Under the pieces are notes generated by a model. The model worked only from the letters and a program-made list of their open reading frames with translations, was not told where the DNA came from and ran no database searches. Below are positions 35,607 through 44,322 of a DNA stretch of 64,000 bases, in pieces (position 1 is the stretch's first letter; the number at the start of each line of letters is the position of its first letter). The position numbers were made by a program, and so were the translations under genes. The DNA lies in NCBI RefSeq assembly GCF_000506985.1, contig NZ_KI650979.1, positions 1,302,710 through 1,366,709 on the forward strand, in the 5' to 3' direction. Origin of the DNA: Advenella kashmirensis W13003. Its GTDB lineage: Bacteria > Pseudomonadota > Gammaproteobacteria > Burkholderiales > Burkholderiaceae_B.

Positions 35607-37718
35607 TCATCTGACCGAGATGACAGCATCCAGGCAAGCCGTGCCCGACTCCATGACGACGAATGGATTGATATCCACACCTTCCAGCACATCGGACCAG
35701 TCTTCTGCAAATGCCGACAGTCCCAGCAGTGCACCTTTCAGTTGCTCCAGATCGACCGCTTTCTGGCCACGCCAGCCTGTCAGCAGCTTCGAGGCGCGGA
35801 CCGAATGGATCAATTGCTCTGCTCGTTCTGCAGTGAGGGGCACCGAGGCGAACGCCACGTCATTGTAGAGTTCCACGGCAACGCCGCCCAGTCCAAACAT
35901 GACCATCGAACCAAAGATGGGATCGTGATGTACCCCCAGGATCGTTTCGATTCCACCCTTGATCATCGGCGCGATCAGGACACCCTGGATCAGCGGATTG
36001 CCATCCTGCTTTGCGGCGGCATTCATCAGTGCAGCGAAAGCGGCCTCTACCTGTCCGCAGTTTTGCAAATTCAGTTGCACGCCCCCGAAGTCGCTTTTGT
36101 GCAGAATGTCCGGCGAGACAATCTTGGCGACTACCGGATAGCCGATGGCATCGGCAGCGTCGACGGCTTCACTTGCGGTTGTGCATAATGTTTCAGCCGG
36201 GACGGCCAGACCATATCGTGCAAGCAGGCGTTTGGCCTGCAGTTCATTCAGCGTCCGGCTGTCTTCGTCGGGTTTGGATTTGCCGGGCCGGGAGGTATTG
36301 GGCAGTCCCGGATGCAGGGACTGCCAGCGGCGCTTGATGGCGCATAATGCGGCCACGGCACGCACAGCCCGGCCAGGGTCGGAAAAAATCACCAAATCCT
36401 GTTGCTCAAGTAGCGCGCGCATGCGTTCGTCCGATGGTCCGACCAGGACAATCAGGCGTTCAGGATACTGTTTTCTGAATCTGGTCAAATCTTCCAGCAA
36501 TGGAAGGAATCGGCCCGGATCGCACGGAATTTGGGCCAGGTAGACAAAGTGAATCGCATAATCGGTGTCCTGGATCACAAGGTCGAGCACCTTCTGAAAG
36601 CCTTTCTCGATGACCCCGATCTGCGCCGTCGTGTCCAGCGGGTTGACGCCCACCAAAAACGGTACGACCTCATGTATTTTTCGCTGCAGGTCAGGGGAAA
36701 CCGGCGCAATGGTGATGCCGAAACGCTCGGCGTCATCTGCCATCAATACACCGATTCCCCCCGAAACGGTAGTAATGCTCGCCCGATCGTTTGTCGGCAG
36801 TGGCAATTGGGTGCATACGTAGGCGATGTCCAGCATCTCTTCGATTGACATGGCCCGCCAGGCACCGCATTCCTGGCACACGACGTCGAATATTCTGTCG
36901 TTGCCGGCGATGGCACCCGTATGGGTCGCGACAGCCTGTTGCCCGGTCTCGGAGGTGCCGACTTTCATAAGGATGACAGGCTTGTTTGCCGCGGCCGCTT
37001 TCAGAAGGGCCCGGCGCAGGCGGTTGCCGTCCCTGCATCCCTCAATGGCGGCACAGATCACGCGTGTTTGCGGATCGGACGCCAGAAAGTCAATGCATTC
37101 GGTGACGTCGATATCGGCTTCATTGCCGGTCGCGACGATACGGGCAATGCCCAGACCGCGCTGGATGGCCTGGGCGTAGGCGCAGGAGCCGAACGCGCCG
37201 CTTTGGGTTGCAAAGCTGATCCCGCCCGGCTGCGGCGTCAGGGCTTCCAGGGCAGTTGAAAAGGTCGCAAAATAGCGGTTGCGGACGCTGACAATACCCA
37301 GGCAATTGGGGCCCAGCAAGCGTACGCCGTGTTGCGCTGCCAATTCAACCAGTGCCTGCTGCCTGGCGAGACCCTCGGCATTTTCTTCGGAAAAGCCCGA
37401 GCTGAGGATCTGGACCATTTTGATGTTCTTTGCAATGCATTCCTGCAAGGCTGCCAACGCCGCCGGAGCCGGGACAATGATAATGGCCTGGTCCACTTTG
37501 CCCGGGATGTCGGCCAGAGACGGATAGGCCTTCAGTCCCTGAACCGTATCGGCCCGCTTGTTGATCGGATAAATGGCGCCTTCGTAGCCGGCTTCAAGCA
37601 GGAATCGGATGGGCCGGCCGCCCAGTTTGCCTGGATCTGACGACGCGCCGATAATTGCAACAGAATCGGGATTGAAAAGATGATTCAAAGGATGGACATC
37701 CATCTGTACGTGACTCAT
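35607..37718 (-). CDS. ADP-forming acyl-CoA synthetase (acetate-CoA ligase family)
   Basis: A 703-residue fused alpha-beta enzyme. Domain order: CoA-binding Rossmann (about 12-105, SVAIIGASSDPGKLGG), succinyl-CoA-ligase-like flavodoxin domains with phosphohistidine motif VATHTGAIAG (near residue 270), and C-terminal ATP-grasp (about 485-700, YPVVAKIVSPDILHKSDFGG). It makes acyl-CoA plus ADP and phosphate from acid, ATP and CoA. ATG overlaps the stop of the acyl-CoA dehydrogenase (ATGA). It likely activates the acid imported by the operon's Bug receptors. Confidence 0.92.
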   Translation of the reverse strand: MSHVQMDVHPLNHLFNPDSVAIIGASSDPGKLGGRPIRFLLEAGYEGAIYPINKRADTVQGLKAYPSLADIPGKVDQAIIIVPAPAALAALQECIAKNIKMVQILSSGFSEENAEGLARQQALVELAAQHGVRLLGPNCLGIVSVRNRYFATFSTALEALTPQPGGISFATQSGAFGSCAYAQAIQRGLGIARIVATGNEADIDVTECIDFLASDPQTRVICAAIEGCRDGNRLRRALLKAAAANKPVILMKVGTSETGQQAVATHTGAIAGNDRIFDVVCQECGAWRAMSIEEMLDIAYVCTQLPLPTNDRASITTVSGGIGVLMADDAERFGITIAPVSPDLQRKIHEVVPFLVGVNPLDTTAQIGVIEKGFQKVLDLVIQDTDYAIHFVYLAQIPCDPGRFLPLLEDLTRFRKQYPERLIVLVGPSDERMRALLEQQDLVIFSDPGRAVRAVAALCAIKRRWQSLHPGLPNTSRPGKSKPDEDSRTLNELQAKRLLARYGLAVPAETLCTTASEAVDAADAIGYPVVAKIVSPDILHKSDFGGVQLNLQNCGQVEAAFAALMNAAAKQDGNPLIQGVLIAPMIKGGIETILGVHHDPIFGSMVMFGLGGVAVELYNDVAFASVPLTAERAEQLIHSVRASKLLTGWRGQKAVDLEQLKGALLGLSAFAEDWSDVLEGVDINPFVVMESGTACLDAVISVR

Positions 37719-38812
37719 TGTTGACTGCCATTTTGAAATTCAGACAATGCCCTGGTATGGGCATACGCATCTCCATACCGGAATGCGAGGCCGATCAGCC
37801 GGGACGCCATTCTTGCGGCCAGTGTTTCGCGGGTCATGCCCATGCCGCCGTGTAACTGGATAACCGATTGCGCGAACTCGACGGCCTGTTCGCGCATATA
37901 CAGGCCCAGCAGATCAAAAGCGGCCAGGCATTGATCATCGAAACCGCCGGCGTCCAGCGAACGCAGTGATGACATCAGCAGGTTCTTGCAGGTTTCAAAG
38001 TCGACATAGAGCCGGGCTACATCGTGCCTGAGCACCTGAAATTGCGCCAGCGGCTGGCCAAATTGCTTGCGGTCCTGCAAATAGCGGATGGTTTCGGCCA
38101 GCATGTTGTTCATGGTGCACACCATGTCGGCGGCGATCGCCGCCTGCGCGAGCGCCCATCCGGCCCGGCTCATTGCCTGGGCGCTGTCACCGTCGGCCAG
38201 CACGGCACTGCTGTCAAGTTTGAGGTCGGGCAAGTCAATCTGTTTGACCTGGCGCCGTTCCACGGTCGAAAATGCGGTCGACGGTTCCGGCAACTGTGTT
38301 GTCTCCAGGATAATCACGCAGGGTGTGTTATCGACGGTATTGCGCGCGCAGAACAGCAGATGCGTGCAATCTGCAGTCCACTCGACTGCGTCGAGCGTGC
38401 CTGTCAGGCGCCAGCCACCGCCTGTCGGAGAAAGCCGGGGGACAGCGGCATCGTCGTACCGGTTGAGCGGACCCGCCAGTTCCACGCAGATCGCGCCTTC
38501 TGCAATGCGCGACAGGCAGGTACGGATGGCTTCTGTTTCAGTTGCGGCCATCAGCATGCCCGGCACGATACAACAGCGCGTCATAACGGGCAGGTTGGTT
38601 GCACGCGAGGCCAGGCCTTCAAGCACGGCGCCGATATCGTTGAAGCTGCCGCCATAGCCGCCGTGTTTTTCGGCGATAAGCGTGCTGCTCCAGCCCATGT
38701 CCCGAATGATCGATGCCGGCAGGGGGGCACTATTAGCACTAGTGTCCCTGGCAAGGCGTTCTGCGCCTTCAAGCAGTTCGCCCGGAAAGATTGTGATTGG
38801 TTCGAATCCCAT
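37715..38812 (-). CDS. acyl-CoA dehydrogenase family protein (second subunit)
   Basis: A 365-residue flavoprotein of the acyl-CoA dehydrogenase fold: helical N-domain (IIRDMGWSSTLIAEKHGGYG), beta domain (GAICVELAGPLNRYDDAAV, WRLTGTLDAVEWTADCTHLL) and C-terminal helices with QFGQPLAQFQVLRHDVARL and QLHGGMGMTRE. ATG 38812 lies 4 bases after the first dehydrogenase. It is divergent in the substrate-binding region, and paired genes of this kind often form heterotetramers, as in the pimeloyl-CoA and steroid side-chain dehydrogenases. Confidence 0.9.
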   Translation of the reverse strand: MGFEPITIFPGELLEGAERLARDTSANSAPLPASIIRDMGWSSTLIAEKHGGYGGSFNDIGAVLEGLASRATNLPVMTRCCIVPGMLMAATETEAIRTCLSRIAEGAICVELAGPLNRYDDAAVPRLSPTGGGWRLTGTLDAVEWTADCTHLLFCARNTVDNTPCVIILETTQLPEPSTAFSTVERRQVKQIDLPDLKLDSSAVLADGDSAQAMSRAGWALAQAAIAADMVCTMNNMLAETIRYLQDRKQFGQPLAQFQVLRHDVARLYVDFETCKNLLMSSLRSLDAGGFDDQCLAAFDLLGLYMREQAVEFAQSVIQLHGGMGMTRETLAARMASRLIGLAFRYGDAYAHTRALSEFQNGSQQ

Positions 38813-38816
38813 CTGC

Positions 38817-40031
38817 TTATGCTCCAAACAGTTCGCGTGCAACAACGTTTCGCTGGACTTCTGTGGTGCCGCCGGCAATGGTTTTTGAGCGGGAATACAG
38901 ATAGTTCTGCAGCCAGATGCCCTCTTCGGTCGAGGTTGCCGCGTCAGTCAGGAACTGCTGACTGCCCGCGGGCCCGGTCAGTCGCAGCGCCACTTCGCTC
39001 AGCGCCTGTGCAATCTGACTGCACAACAGTTTCAAGGCCGAGGGCTTGGCGCCCAGGGGCTTTTTTTCCATCATGTCGTCAATGGCATCGGCCAGCATTG
39101 CGCGTGCACCTTTGATCTTTGCCGCCAGTATGAACATTTTCCGGTCCAGCGCGGCATAGTCGTGACTGGTCTGCCTGGCCTGCCGGTTTTCCCATAGCAG
39201 ATGCGTTACCCTGCGCCACTGCCGCACAAGCTGCCCGACACTGGCCGGCGGTACGCGTTCCCTTTCCAGCAGATACTTGGCGCATTGCCATCCGCGACCC
39301 TCCTCTGCGACCCGTCGCTCGACCGGAATACGGACGTTCTCGAAAAACACTTCATTGACATGGTGCCAGCCATCGATGGTTTCGATGGGCTTGATGGTAA
39401 TGCCCGGGGTGTTCAAATCCACAAGCAGAAGGGAAATACCTTCCTGCTTCCGGGCTTCGTGTGAAGTGCGCACCAGCAGATAGATCATGTCGGCTTCGTG
39501 CGCGTGCGAGGTCCAGATTTTCTGGCCATTGACCACATAATGATCGCCGTCGCGTTCAGCACGTGTCTGCAATGAGGCGAGGTCTGAGCCCGAGTTCGGC
39601 TCAGAATAGCCCTGGCACCACCAGTCGGATGTATCCAGGATCCGTGGCAAATAGGTTTGCTTTTGCTCGGGTGTGCCAAATTGCATGATCACAGGACCGA
39701 TATGACCCAGTCCGTGATGATAAAGCGGCGGACAATCGTGATCGGCGATCACTTCCTCGAAGATCATGCGCTGGCGCAGGTCCCAGCCGGTACCGCCGTA
39801 CTCGGTCGGCCAGCCGGGCGCGGCCCAGCCCTGCTTGTGAAGAATGTGTTGCCAGCGGCTGTATATCACGCGCGTGATTTTTTCTCCGCTTCTCACTTTT
39901 TCCCGGATATCCGCCGGGCAATGCTGTCGCACGAAATCGCGGATTTCATCGCGGAAGGCCTGGTAGCGTGCGTCTTCATCGTCTGCACCTGCGGGCAAGG
40001 CAAGGTAATGCTCGTTCAAAGCTTGCTGCAT
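38817..40031 (-). CDS. acyl-CoA dehydrogenase (first subunit)
   Basis: A 404-residue acyl-CoA dehydrogenase. Family marks: WAAPGWPTEYGGTGWD, CQGYSEPNSGSDLASLQTRA, YVVNGQKIWTSHAHEAD (flavin-contact strand), ERERVPPASVGQL and the C-terminal AGGTTEVQRNVVARELFG. ATG 40031 has AAGG upstream and lies one base after the hydratase stop; the longer frame to 40262 is an overlap artefact. It introduces the alpha-beta double bond ahead of the enoyl-CoA hydratase. Confidence 0.93.
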   Translation of the reverse strand: MQQALNEHYLALPAGADDEDARYQAFRDEIRDFVRQHCPADIREKVRSGEKITRVIYSRWQHILHKQGWAAPGWPTEYGGTGWDLRQRMIFEEVIADHDCPPLYHHGLGHIGPVIMQFGTPEQKQTYLPRILDTSDWWCQGYSEPNSGSDLASLQTRAERDGDHYVVNGQKIWTSHAHEADMIYLLVRTSHEARKQEGISLLLVDLNTPGITIKPIETIDGWHHVNEVFFENVRIPVERRVAEEGRGWQCAKYLLERERVPPASVGQLVRQWRRVTHLLWENRQARQTSHDYAALDRKMFILAAKIKGARAMLADAIDDMMEKKPLGAKPSALKLLCSQIAQALSEVALRLTGPAGSQQFLTDAATSTEEGIWLQNYLYSRSKTIAGGTTEVQRNVVARELFGA

Positions 40032-40032
40032 G

Positions 40033-40824
40033 TTACCTTCCCTTGTATTGCGGTACGCGTTTTTCGAGGAATGCCTGCTGCGCTTCTCTGGCGTCTTCTG
40101 TATCTGACAGGGCCACAGTAATATTCTGTTCGAAACGATAGCCCTCGCGTTGCGGCATATTGAGCGTGACCTGCGCGGCCTGCTTTGCATATTGCAAGGC
40201 CAGGGGGGCTTTGCCGGCGATTTCTTCTGCAAGCGCCAGGGCATAGGGCATAAGCTGATCACGCGGCAGGCTCGCTTCGATCAGCCCCAGCCGATAAAGC
40301 TCGTCGGCGGTCACTTTCATGCCGGTGTAGAACATGCGCCGCGCGCGGGATTTGCCAAAAATACGCTGCAGCAATGCGGTGCCACCGGCCAGCCCGACAT
40401 TGATTTCGGGCATGGCAATATAGGCATTGTCAGAAGCAATCCAGATATCGCACGCCGCCATCAGGCCGAAACCGGCTCCCAGCGCTGGCCCGTTTACCGC
40501 TGCGATCACCGGCTTGCTGCAGTCAGAGATCGCAAGCGCCGATTCGCGCACCAGACGGTTGTGATTCCAGTAGGCGCCAGGACCGCGTGTCTTGATTGCC
40601 GGCCGTTCCGAAATATCGGCTCCTGCAGAGAAGATATCTCCGTGCGCGGTGAGTACAACACAGCGCACATTATCATCGTCGTTGAATGTATCGAATACGC
40701 TGATCAGTTCGGCGCGCAGATCGGCATGTTGCGCGTTGACGGGAGGGCGATTCAGGTAAACGATTGCCACGCCGTTTTGATGTTCGACTTCAATAAACTT
40801 CAGGGTCATCTGTTTAGTATCCAT
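40033..40824 (-). CDS. enoyl-CoA hydratase/isomerase
   Basis: A 263-residue crotonase-fold enzyme. The oxyanion-hole segments are FSAGADIS and GPALGAGFGLMAACD; the catalytic glutamate is in MPEINVGLAGGTALLQ. The trailing LALAEEIAGKAPLALQYAKQ helix is typical. It hydrates the enoyl-CoA formed by the adjacent dehydrogenases. Bug receptor genes lie 7 bases upstream and the dehydrogenase one base downstream. Confidence 0.93.
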   Translation of the reverse strand: MDTKQMTLKFIEVEHQNGVAIVYLNRPPVNAQHADLRAELISVFDTFNDDDNVRCVVLTAHGDIFSAGADISERPAIKTRGPGAYWNHNRLVRESALAISDCSKPVIAAVNGPALGAGFGLMAACDIWIASDNAYIAMPEINVGLAGGTALLQRIFGKSRARRMFYTGMKVTADELYRLGLIEASLPRDQLMPYALALAEEIAGKAPLALQYAKQAAQVTLNMPQREGYRFEQNITVALSDTEDAREAQQAFLEKRVPQYKGR

Positions 40825-40830
40825 GGTTAG

Positions 40831-41811
40831 TTATTTAACAAGAAGTTTCACGCCACTATCGACCAAACCCTGCAAGCGGTTTGATTCGTGGTCCAGAAAC
40901 GAGGCGAATTCTTCGGGTGTGCCGCCGACGATAAACAGGCCTGCAGCATCAAGTACAGCCTTCACTTTCGGATCCGAAAGTGATTTGTTCAATCCGTCGT
41001 TGATTTTTTGAATGACGGGTTTGGGTGTTCCGGCGGGTGCCAGGAAACCGAACCAGCTGCCAAAGACCAGGTCAATACCCTGCTCCTTGAAAGTGGGAAC
41101 CTCAGGTGCGGCAGGATGTCGGGTTTCACTTGCAATACCGAGCGCGCGCAGGCGACCTGCGTGTACATTGGCGATCGAACTGGGACCGTCGAAGATGCCG
41201 TCGACCAGTCCGCCGAACAGATCGTTCATGGCCGGCCCCGTGCCTTTGTAGGGAATGTGGGTGATGCTCACGCCGACTTCTTTGGCCCATAATTCAGCTG
41301 CAATATGCGGGCTCGATGCATTGCCGGATGAGGCAAATTTCAGATTGCCAGGTGCTTTTTTCCCTTTGGCGATCACATCTTTCAGGGTATGCAGATCACT
41401 CTTGCTGGAAACAACCAGCATACTGCGACTGCTGCCCAGCAGCATGACCGGCGTTAATGAAGCGGGATCGTAGGGCAGGTCTTTTCTGAGGATAGGGTTG
41501 GATGTGTAGGCGTAGCTGGTCAGCAGCAAGGTATAGCCGTCGGGCTTGGCGCGGCTGACGTGCTGGGTGCCGATGATGGTCCCGGCACCCCCTTTGTTCT
41601 CGACAATGACCTGCGTGTTCCACAAGCGCCCCAGATAGTCGCCGATGGAGCGGGCGTAGGCGTCGGTCACGCCGCTGGGAGAATACGGCACAATAAGTGT
41701 GATGGGACGGTCCGGATATGCCTGTGCCTCTGCCAGTGCTTGTGCCGGAAGGGCACTTGCGGCCAATAGTACTGCAAACGCGAGTTTTATCCTGATAAGC
41801 TGTTTTCTCAT
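40831..41811 (-). CDS. Bug-family tripartite tricarboxylate transporter receptor
   Basis: A 326-residue periplasmic solute-binding protein. The signal peptide (LAFAVLLAASALPAQALA) is followed by YPDRPITLIVPYSPSGVTDAYAR and ENKGGAGTIIGTQ, THIPYKGTGPAMNDLFGG and SWFGFLAPAGTPKPVI, the Bug hallmarks. It binds a carboxylate ligand. Within an acyl-CoA catabolic operon, the ligand is probably the acid that is then activated. No TctA/TctB membrane genes are present, as is common for Bug receptors. Confidence 0.93.
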   Translation of the reverse strand: MRKQLIRIKLAFAVLLAASALPAQALAEAQAYPDRPITLIVPYSPSGVTDAYARSIGDYLGRLWNTQVIVENKGGAGTIIGTQHVSRAKPDGYTLLLTSYAYTSNPILRKDLPYDPASLTPVMLLGSSRSMLVVSSKSDLHTLKDVIAKGKKAPGNLKFASSGNASSPHIAAELWAKEVGVSITHIPYKGTGPAMNDLFGGLVDGIFDGPSSIANVHAGRLRALGIASETRHPAAPEVPTFKEQGIDLVFGSWFGFLAPAGTPKPVIQKINDGLNKSLSDPKVKAVLDAAGLFIVGGTPEEFASFLDHESNRLQGLVDSGVKLLVK

Positions 41812-41839
41812 GCTGGGTGGTCCGATAAAAGGGTTACGT

Positions 41840-42844
41840 TCAATTGTTTTTGCGCGTCACGGCAATGCCTGCACTGTCGATGACTTCTTTCCAGCGCTTC
41901 TGCTCGCTGCGTACGAGCGCTTCCATTTCCTGTGGTGTATCTCCGCCCAGGATTGAACCGGTAGAGGCGAATGCCGCCTGCAGTTTTTTGTCGGATGCCA
42001 CCGCATTGATCAGTCTGTTCAGTTGGCTGATCACGGCATCCGGCGTCGCGCCGGGGGCGGTTATATAGTTGACGGGCGAGGCATCGAATCCCTTGAGCGC
42101 ATCGGCAATGGGCCTGATCTCTGGCGCAATGGGGTTGGGCTCGGGGGTAGATACGCCCAGCGCTTTGACTTTGCCTGATCGGATATAGGGCAGGTAGACG
42201 CTCAGGGTATCAATGGACATTTGGACCCGGCCGGCAACCACATCCGAAGCAGCAACCGAGGATCCTTTGTACGGTACATGAACGATGTCAATACCGGCCA
42301 TTTTCTTGAACAGTTCGCCCGCCAGATGACTGGTTGAGCCGATGCCTGAACTGGCGAAATTCACTTTTCCGGGGTGGCTTTTTGCGTAGGCGATCAATGC
42401 CTGGATGGAAGACGCCGGGAAGTCTTTGCCCACCACCAGCACGTTGACACCGGCAGTCAGCTTGCTGACGGCGCGCAGGTCCTTTAGCGGATCATACGGC
42501 AGGTTTGCAATCAGATAGGGCGCGGTCATCTGCTGGCCTGGTGTCGTGTAAAGCAGTGTATAGCCGTCGGGGGCGGCATGGGCAACCCGGGCGGCACCCA
42601 GCGTGCCCCCTGCGCCCGGGACATTCTCCACGATCACGCTTTGACCGATTTTTTCCGCGAACGCCTGCGCAAATCTGCGCGCGCCGGTGTCCGCCCCGCC
42701 GCCTGGTGCAAATGGCACGATCAGCCGGATTGCCTTGTCAGCGAAGCCGGAATCCGCACCCAGGGCAGACAGCTGCGGCCCGGCAGACAGCTGCGGCCCA
42801 ACTGATGCCGCTAATGCAGCAAATACAAGCATCCATTTTTTCAT
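41840..42844 (-). CDS. Bug-family receptor with duplicated signal-peptide segment
   Basis: A 334-residue Bug receptor, first gene of the acyl-CoA operon. Signal peptide (MKKWMLVFAALAASVGPQLS) contains an exact repeat of GPQLSA caused by an 18-bp tandem duplication. Mature motifs: IRLIVPFAPGGGADTGAR, ENVPGAGGTLGAARV, VHVPYKGSSVAASDVVAG. It lies 28 bases upstream of the second Bug gene. A TetR-type palindrome lies 46 bases before its start. Confidence 0.93.
   Translation of the reverse strand: MKKWMLVFAALAASVGPQLSAGPQLSALGADSGFADKAIRLIVPFAPGGGADTGARRFAQAFAEKIGQSVIVENVPGAGGTLGAARVAHAAPDGYTLLYTTPGQQMTAPYLIANLPYDPLKDLRAVSKLTAGVNVLVVGKDFPASSIQALIAYAKSHPGKVNFASSGIGSTSHLAGELFKKMAGIDIVHVPYKGSSVAASDVVAGRVQMSIDTLSVYLPYIRSGKVKALGVSTPEPNPIAPEIRPIADALKGFDASPVNYITAPGATPDAVISQLNRLINAVASDKKLQAAFASTGSILGGDTPQEMEALVRSEQKRWKEVIDSAGIAVTRKNN
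42764..42799. repeat. 18-bp perfect tandem duplication
   Basis: GGCAGACAGCTGCGGCCC occurs twice in direct tandem (42764-42781, 42782-42799) inside the signal-peptide coding part of the Bug gene. It adds six residues in frame, so the reading frame survives. Confidence 0.9.
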
Positions 42845-42889
42845 TCTGTCTCCTGAATGAGAAAAGTACCGCTTATTGAATTTGAAGTT

Positions 42890-42907
42890 ACCGAACGATC
42901 GTTTAGT
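42890..42907. promoter_or_regulatory. TetR-type operator candidate before acyl-CoA operon
   Basis: ACCGAACGATCGTTTAGT is an 18-bp inverted repeat with perfect 10-bp core AACGATCGTT and outer AC/GT. The sequence and length suit TetR regulators of acyl-CoA catabolism. It lies 46 bases before the first gene of the operon that ends in a TetR gene. The remaining gap to 43238 is described with the site at 43029. Confidence 0.6.
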
Positions 42908-43028
42908 TATTTTTGTAAGACTATACAGATGGGAAAAAGGGGATCAAATTGGTAATAACCCGGATTCAGATTCGCAACGGGAGTTAACGCATCGGGGGGC
43001 TCGACACCAACGGCAACGCAAGGTCATG

Positions 43029-43046
43029 TTGTCGTCGAAACGACAA
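43029..43046. promoter_or_regulatory. inverted repeat TTGTCG-N6-CGACAA
   Basis: Perfect 6-bp arms with a 6-base spacer, about 190 bases before the Bug gene at 43239. The stretch 42908-43238 contains no gene: the first half is GC-rich, the last 150 bases very AT-rich promoter-like DNA. A regulator not encoded nearby may bind here. Confidence 0.4.
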
Positions 43047-43238
43047 ATTGATCAGACGTGATATTTAAAATATATCTTTAACAAGTGAAAATATTTTTGC
43101 TTTTACTTTGCATTATCTTTAAATAATAATAAACAGCATCAAAAGGTGGCAGCACGACCGTCCATGTTTGAAAAGACAGTGCCTTTTGCTTTGGATCCGG
43201 ATTGATTTATTCAAAAATAATTCAGGGAGAAGGCAAAG

Positions 43239-44231
43239 ATGTGCAAAGTAATCCGATTTTTTAAGCGACTTGTTTGTCTTGGTATCTTCGCCTGTACAAG
43301 CTCGCTGCTGATTTGTGTACCAGCCCTGGCAAGCGACTGGCCTGTTCAGCCGGTACGCCTCATCTCTCCTTTCCCCGCAGGCGGGACAGCTGATATTCTG
43401 TCCCGTGTGTTGAGCCAGGAGCTCAGTGAACAATGGAATCAGACGATCGTCGTGGAAAACAGGGTGGGCGCAGGCGGGGCCGTTGCAGCCTTACAGGTAG
43501 CTCGCGCCAGGCCGGATGGATACACGATGTTAATGGTTTCCGGCAGCATGCTGACAGTCAATCCCAATTTATATAAAAATCTTCCATATCATGTAAGCGA
43601 TTTCAAGAATGTCAGCATTGTTTCCACCGGTCCGTTTGTTGTGGCGGTAAACAAAAAAATCCCTGCCAATAATCTCGCAGAGCTACTCTCTTATATCCGG
43701 ACAAAAAAATCAGCTGTCAATTTCGGTTCGTCTGGTGTTGGTAGTCAGACGCATATGGCATCTGAAATGCTGATGCACATGACCGATATTAAGATGACGC
43801 ACATCCCCTATGGTGGCGAAACATTGGCGTTAACGGACTTGATTGCCGGTCAAATCCAGGTCGTTACGGGAAACCTGGCTGCGCTGTTGCCATTTATCCA
43901 ATCCGGTGACGTAAAAACCATTGCCGTTACCAGTAGTGAGCGTTCGCCTGCGCTTCCTGATGTGCCAACAGTCAAAGAACAACTTCATAAAGAATTCGAT
44001 TCCCAGGGATGGTTTGGCGTGGTTGTTCCGAAAGGCACGCCAGATAACATTGTGAGAAAAATGGAACAGGGCATTAACACGGCAATGTCCTCGGAACGGA
44101 TGCAGAAAAAATTTAAGGATCTTGGATTGACCACAGCAACGCAGGGACACGGTTTTATGACGAAGAAGGTCATCAGCGAGTCTGCATCCTGGAAGACAAT
44201 AATCGAGGATCAAAATATAAATCCAATGTGA
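43239..44231 (+). CDS. Bug-family tripartite tricarboxylate transporter receptor
   Basis: A 330-residue periplasmic binding protein with signal peptide (CLGIFACTSSLLICVPALA) and the motifs WPVQPVRLISPFPAGGTADI, ENRVGAGGAVAALQVARARP and THIPYGGETLALTDLIAGQ. GGGAGAAGG precedes the ATG. First of three rightward genes with the ThDP enzyme and FAD oxidoreductase, suggesting it captures their substrate. Confidence 0.93.
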   Translation: MCKVIRFFKRLVCLGIFACTSSLLICVPALASDWPVQPVRLISPFPAGGTADILSRVLSQELSEQWNQTIVVENRVGAGGAVAALQVARARPDGYTMLMVSGSMLTVNPNLYKNLPYHVSDFKNVSIVSTGPFVVAVNKKIPANNLAELLSYIRTKKSAVNFGSSGVGSQTHMASEMLMHMTDIKMTHIPYGGETLALTDLIAGQIQVVTGNLAALLPFIQSGDVKTIAVTSSERSPALPDVPTVKEQLHKEFDSQGWFGVVVPKGTPDNIVRKMEQGINTAMSSERMQKKFKDLGLTTATQGHGFMTKKVISESASWKTIIEDQNINPM

Positions 44232-44322
44232 TATGTTAGATTAAAACATTCATTCAGGTGTTCGGGAGCTTTATGATGTCAGTTCATGTCGGGCAGACAT
44301 CGTTTATTTATTCAAGGTAAAT

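Noticed and set aside
38024-39115. 363-residue plus-strand frame across the two acyl-CoA dehydrogenase genes
   Set aside because: Antisense to two well-supported genes, no ribosome-binding site, low-complexity translation.
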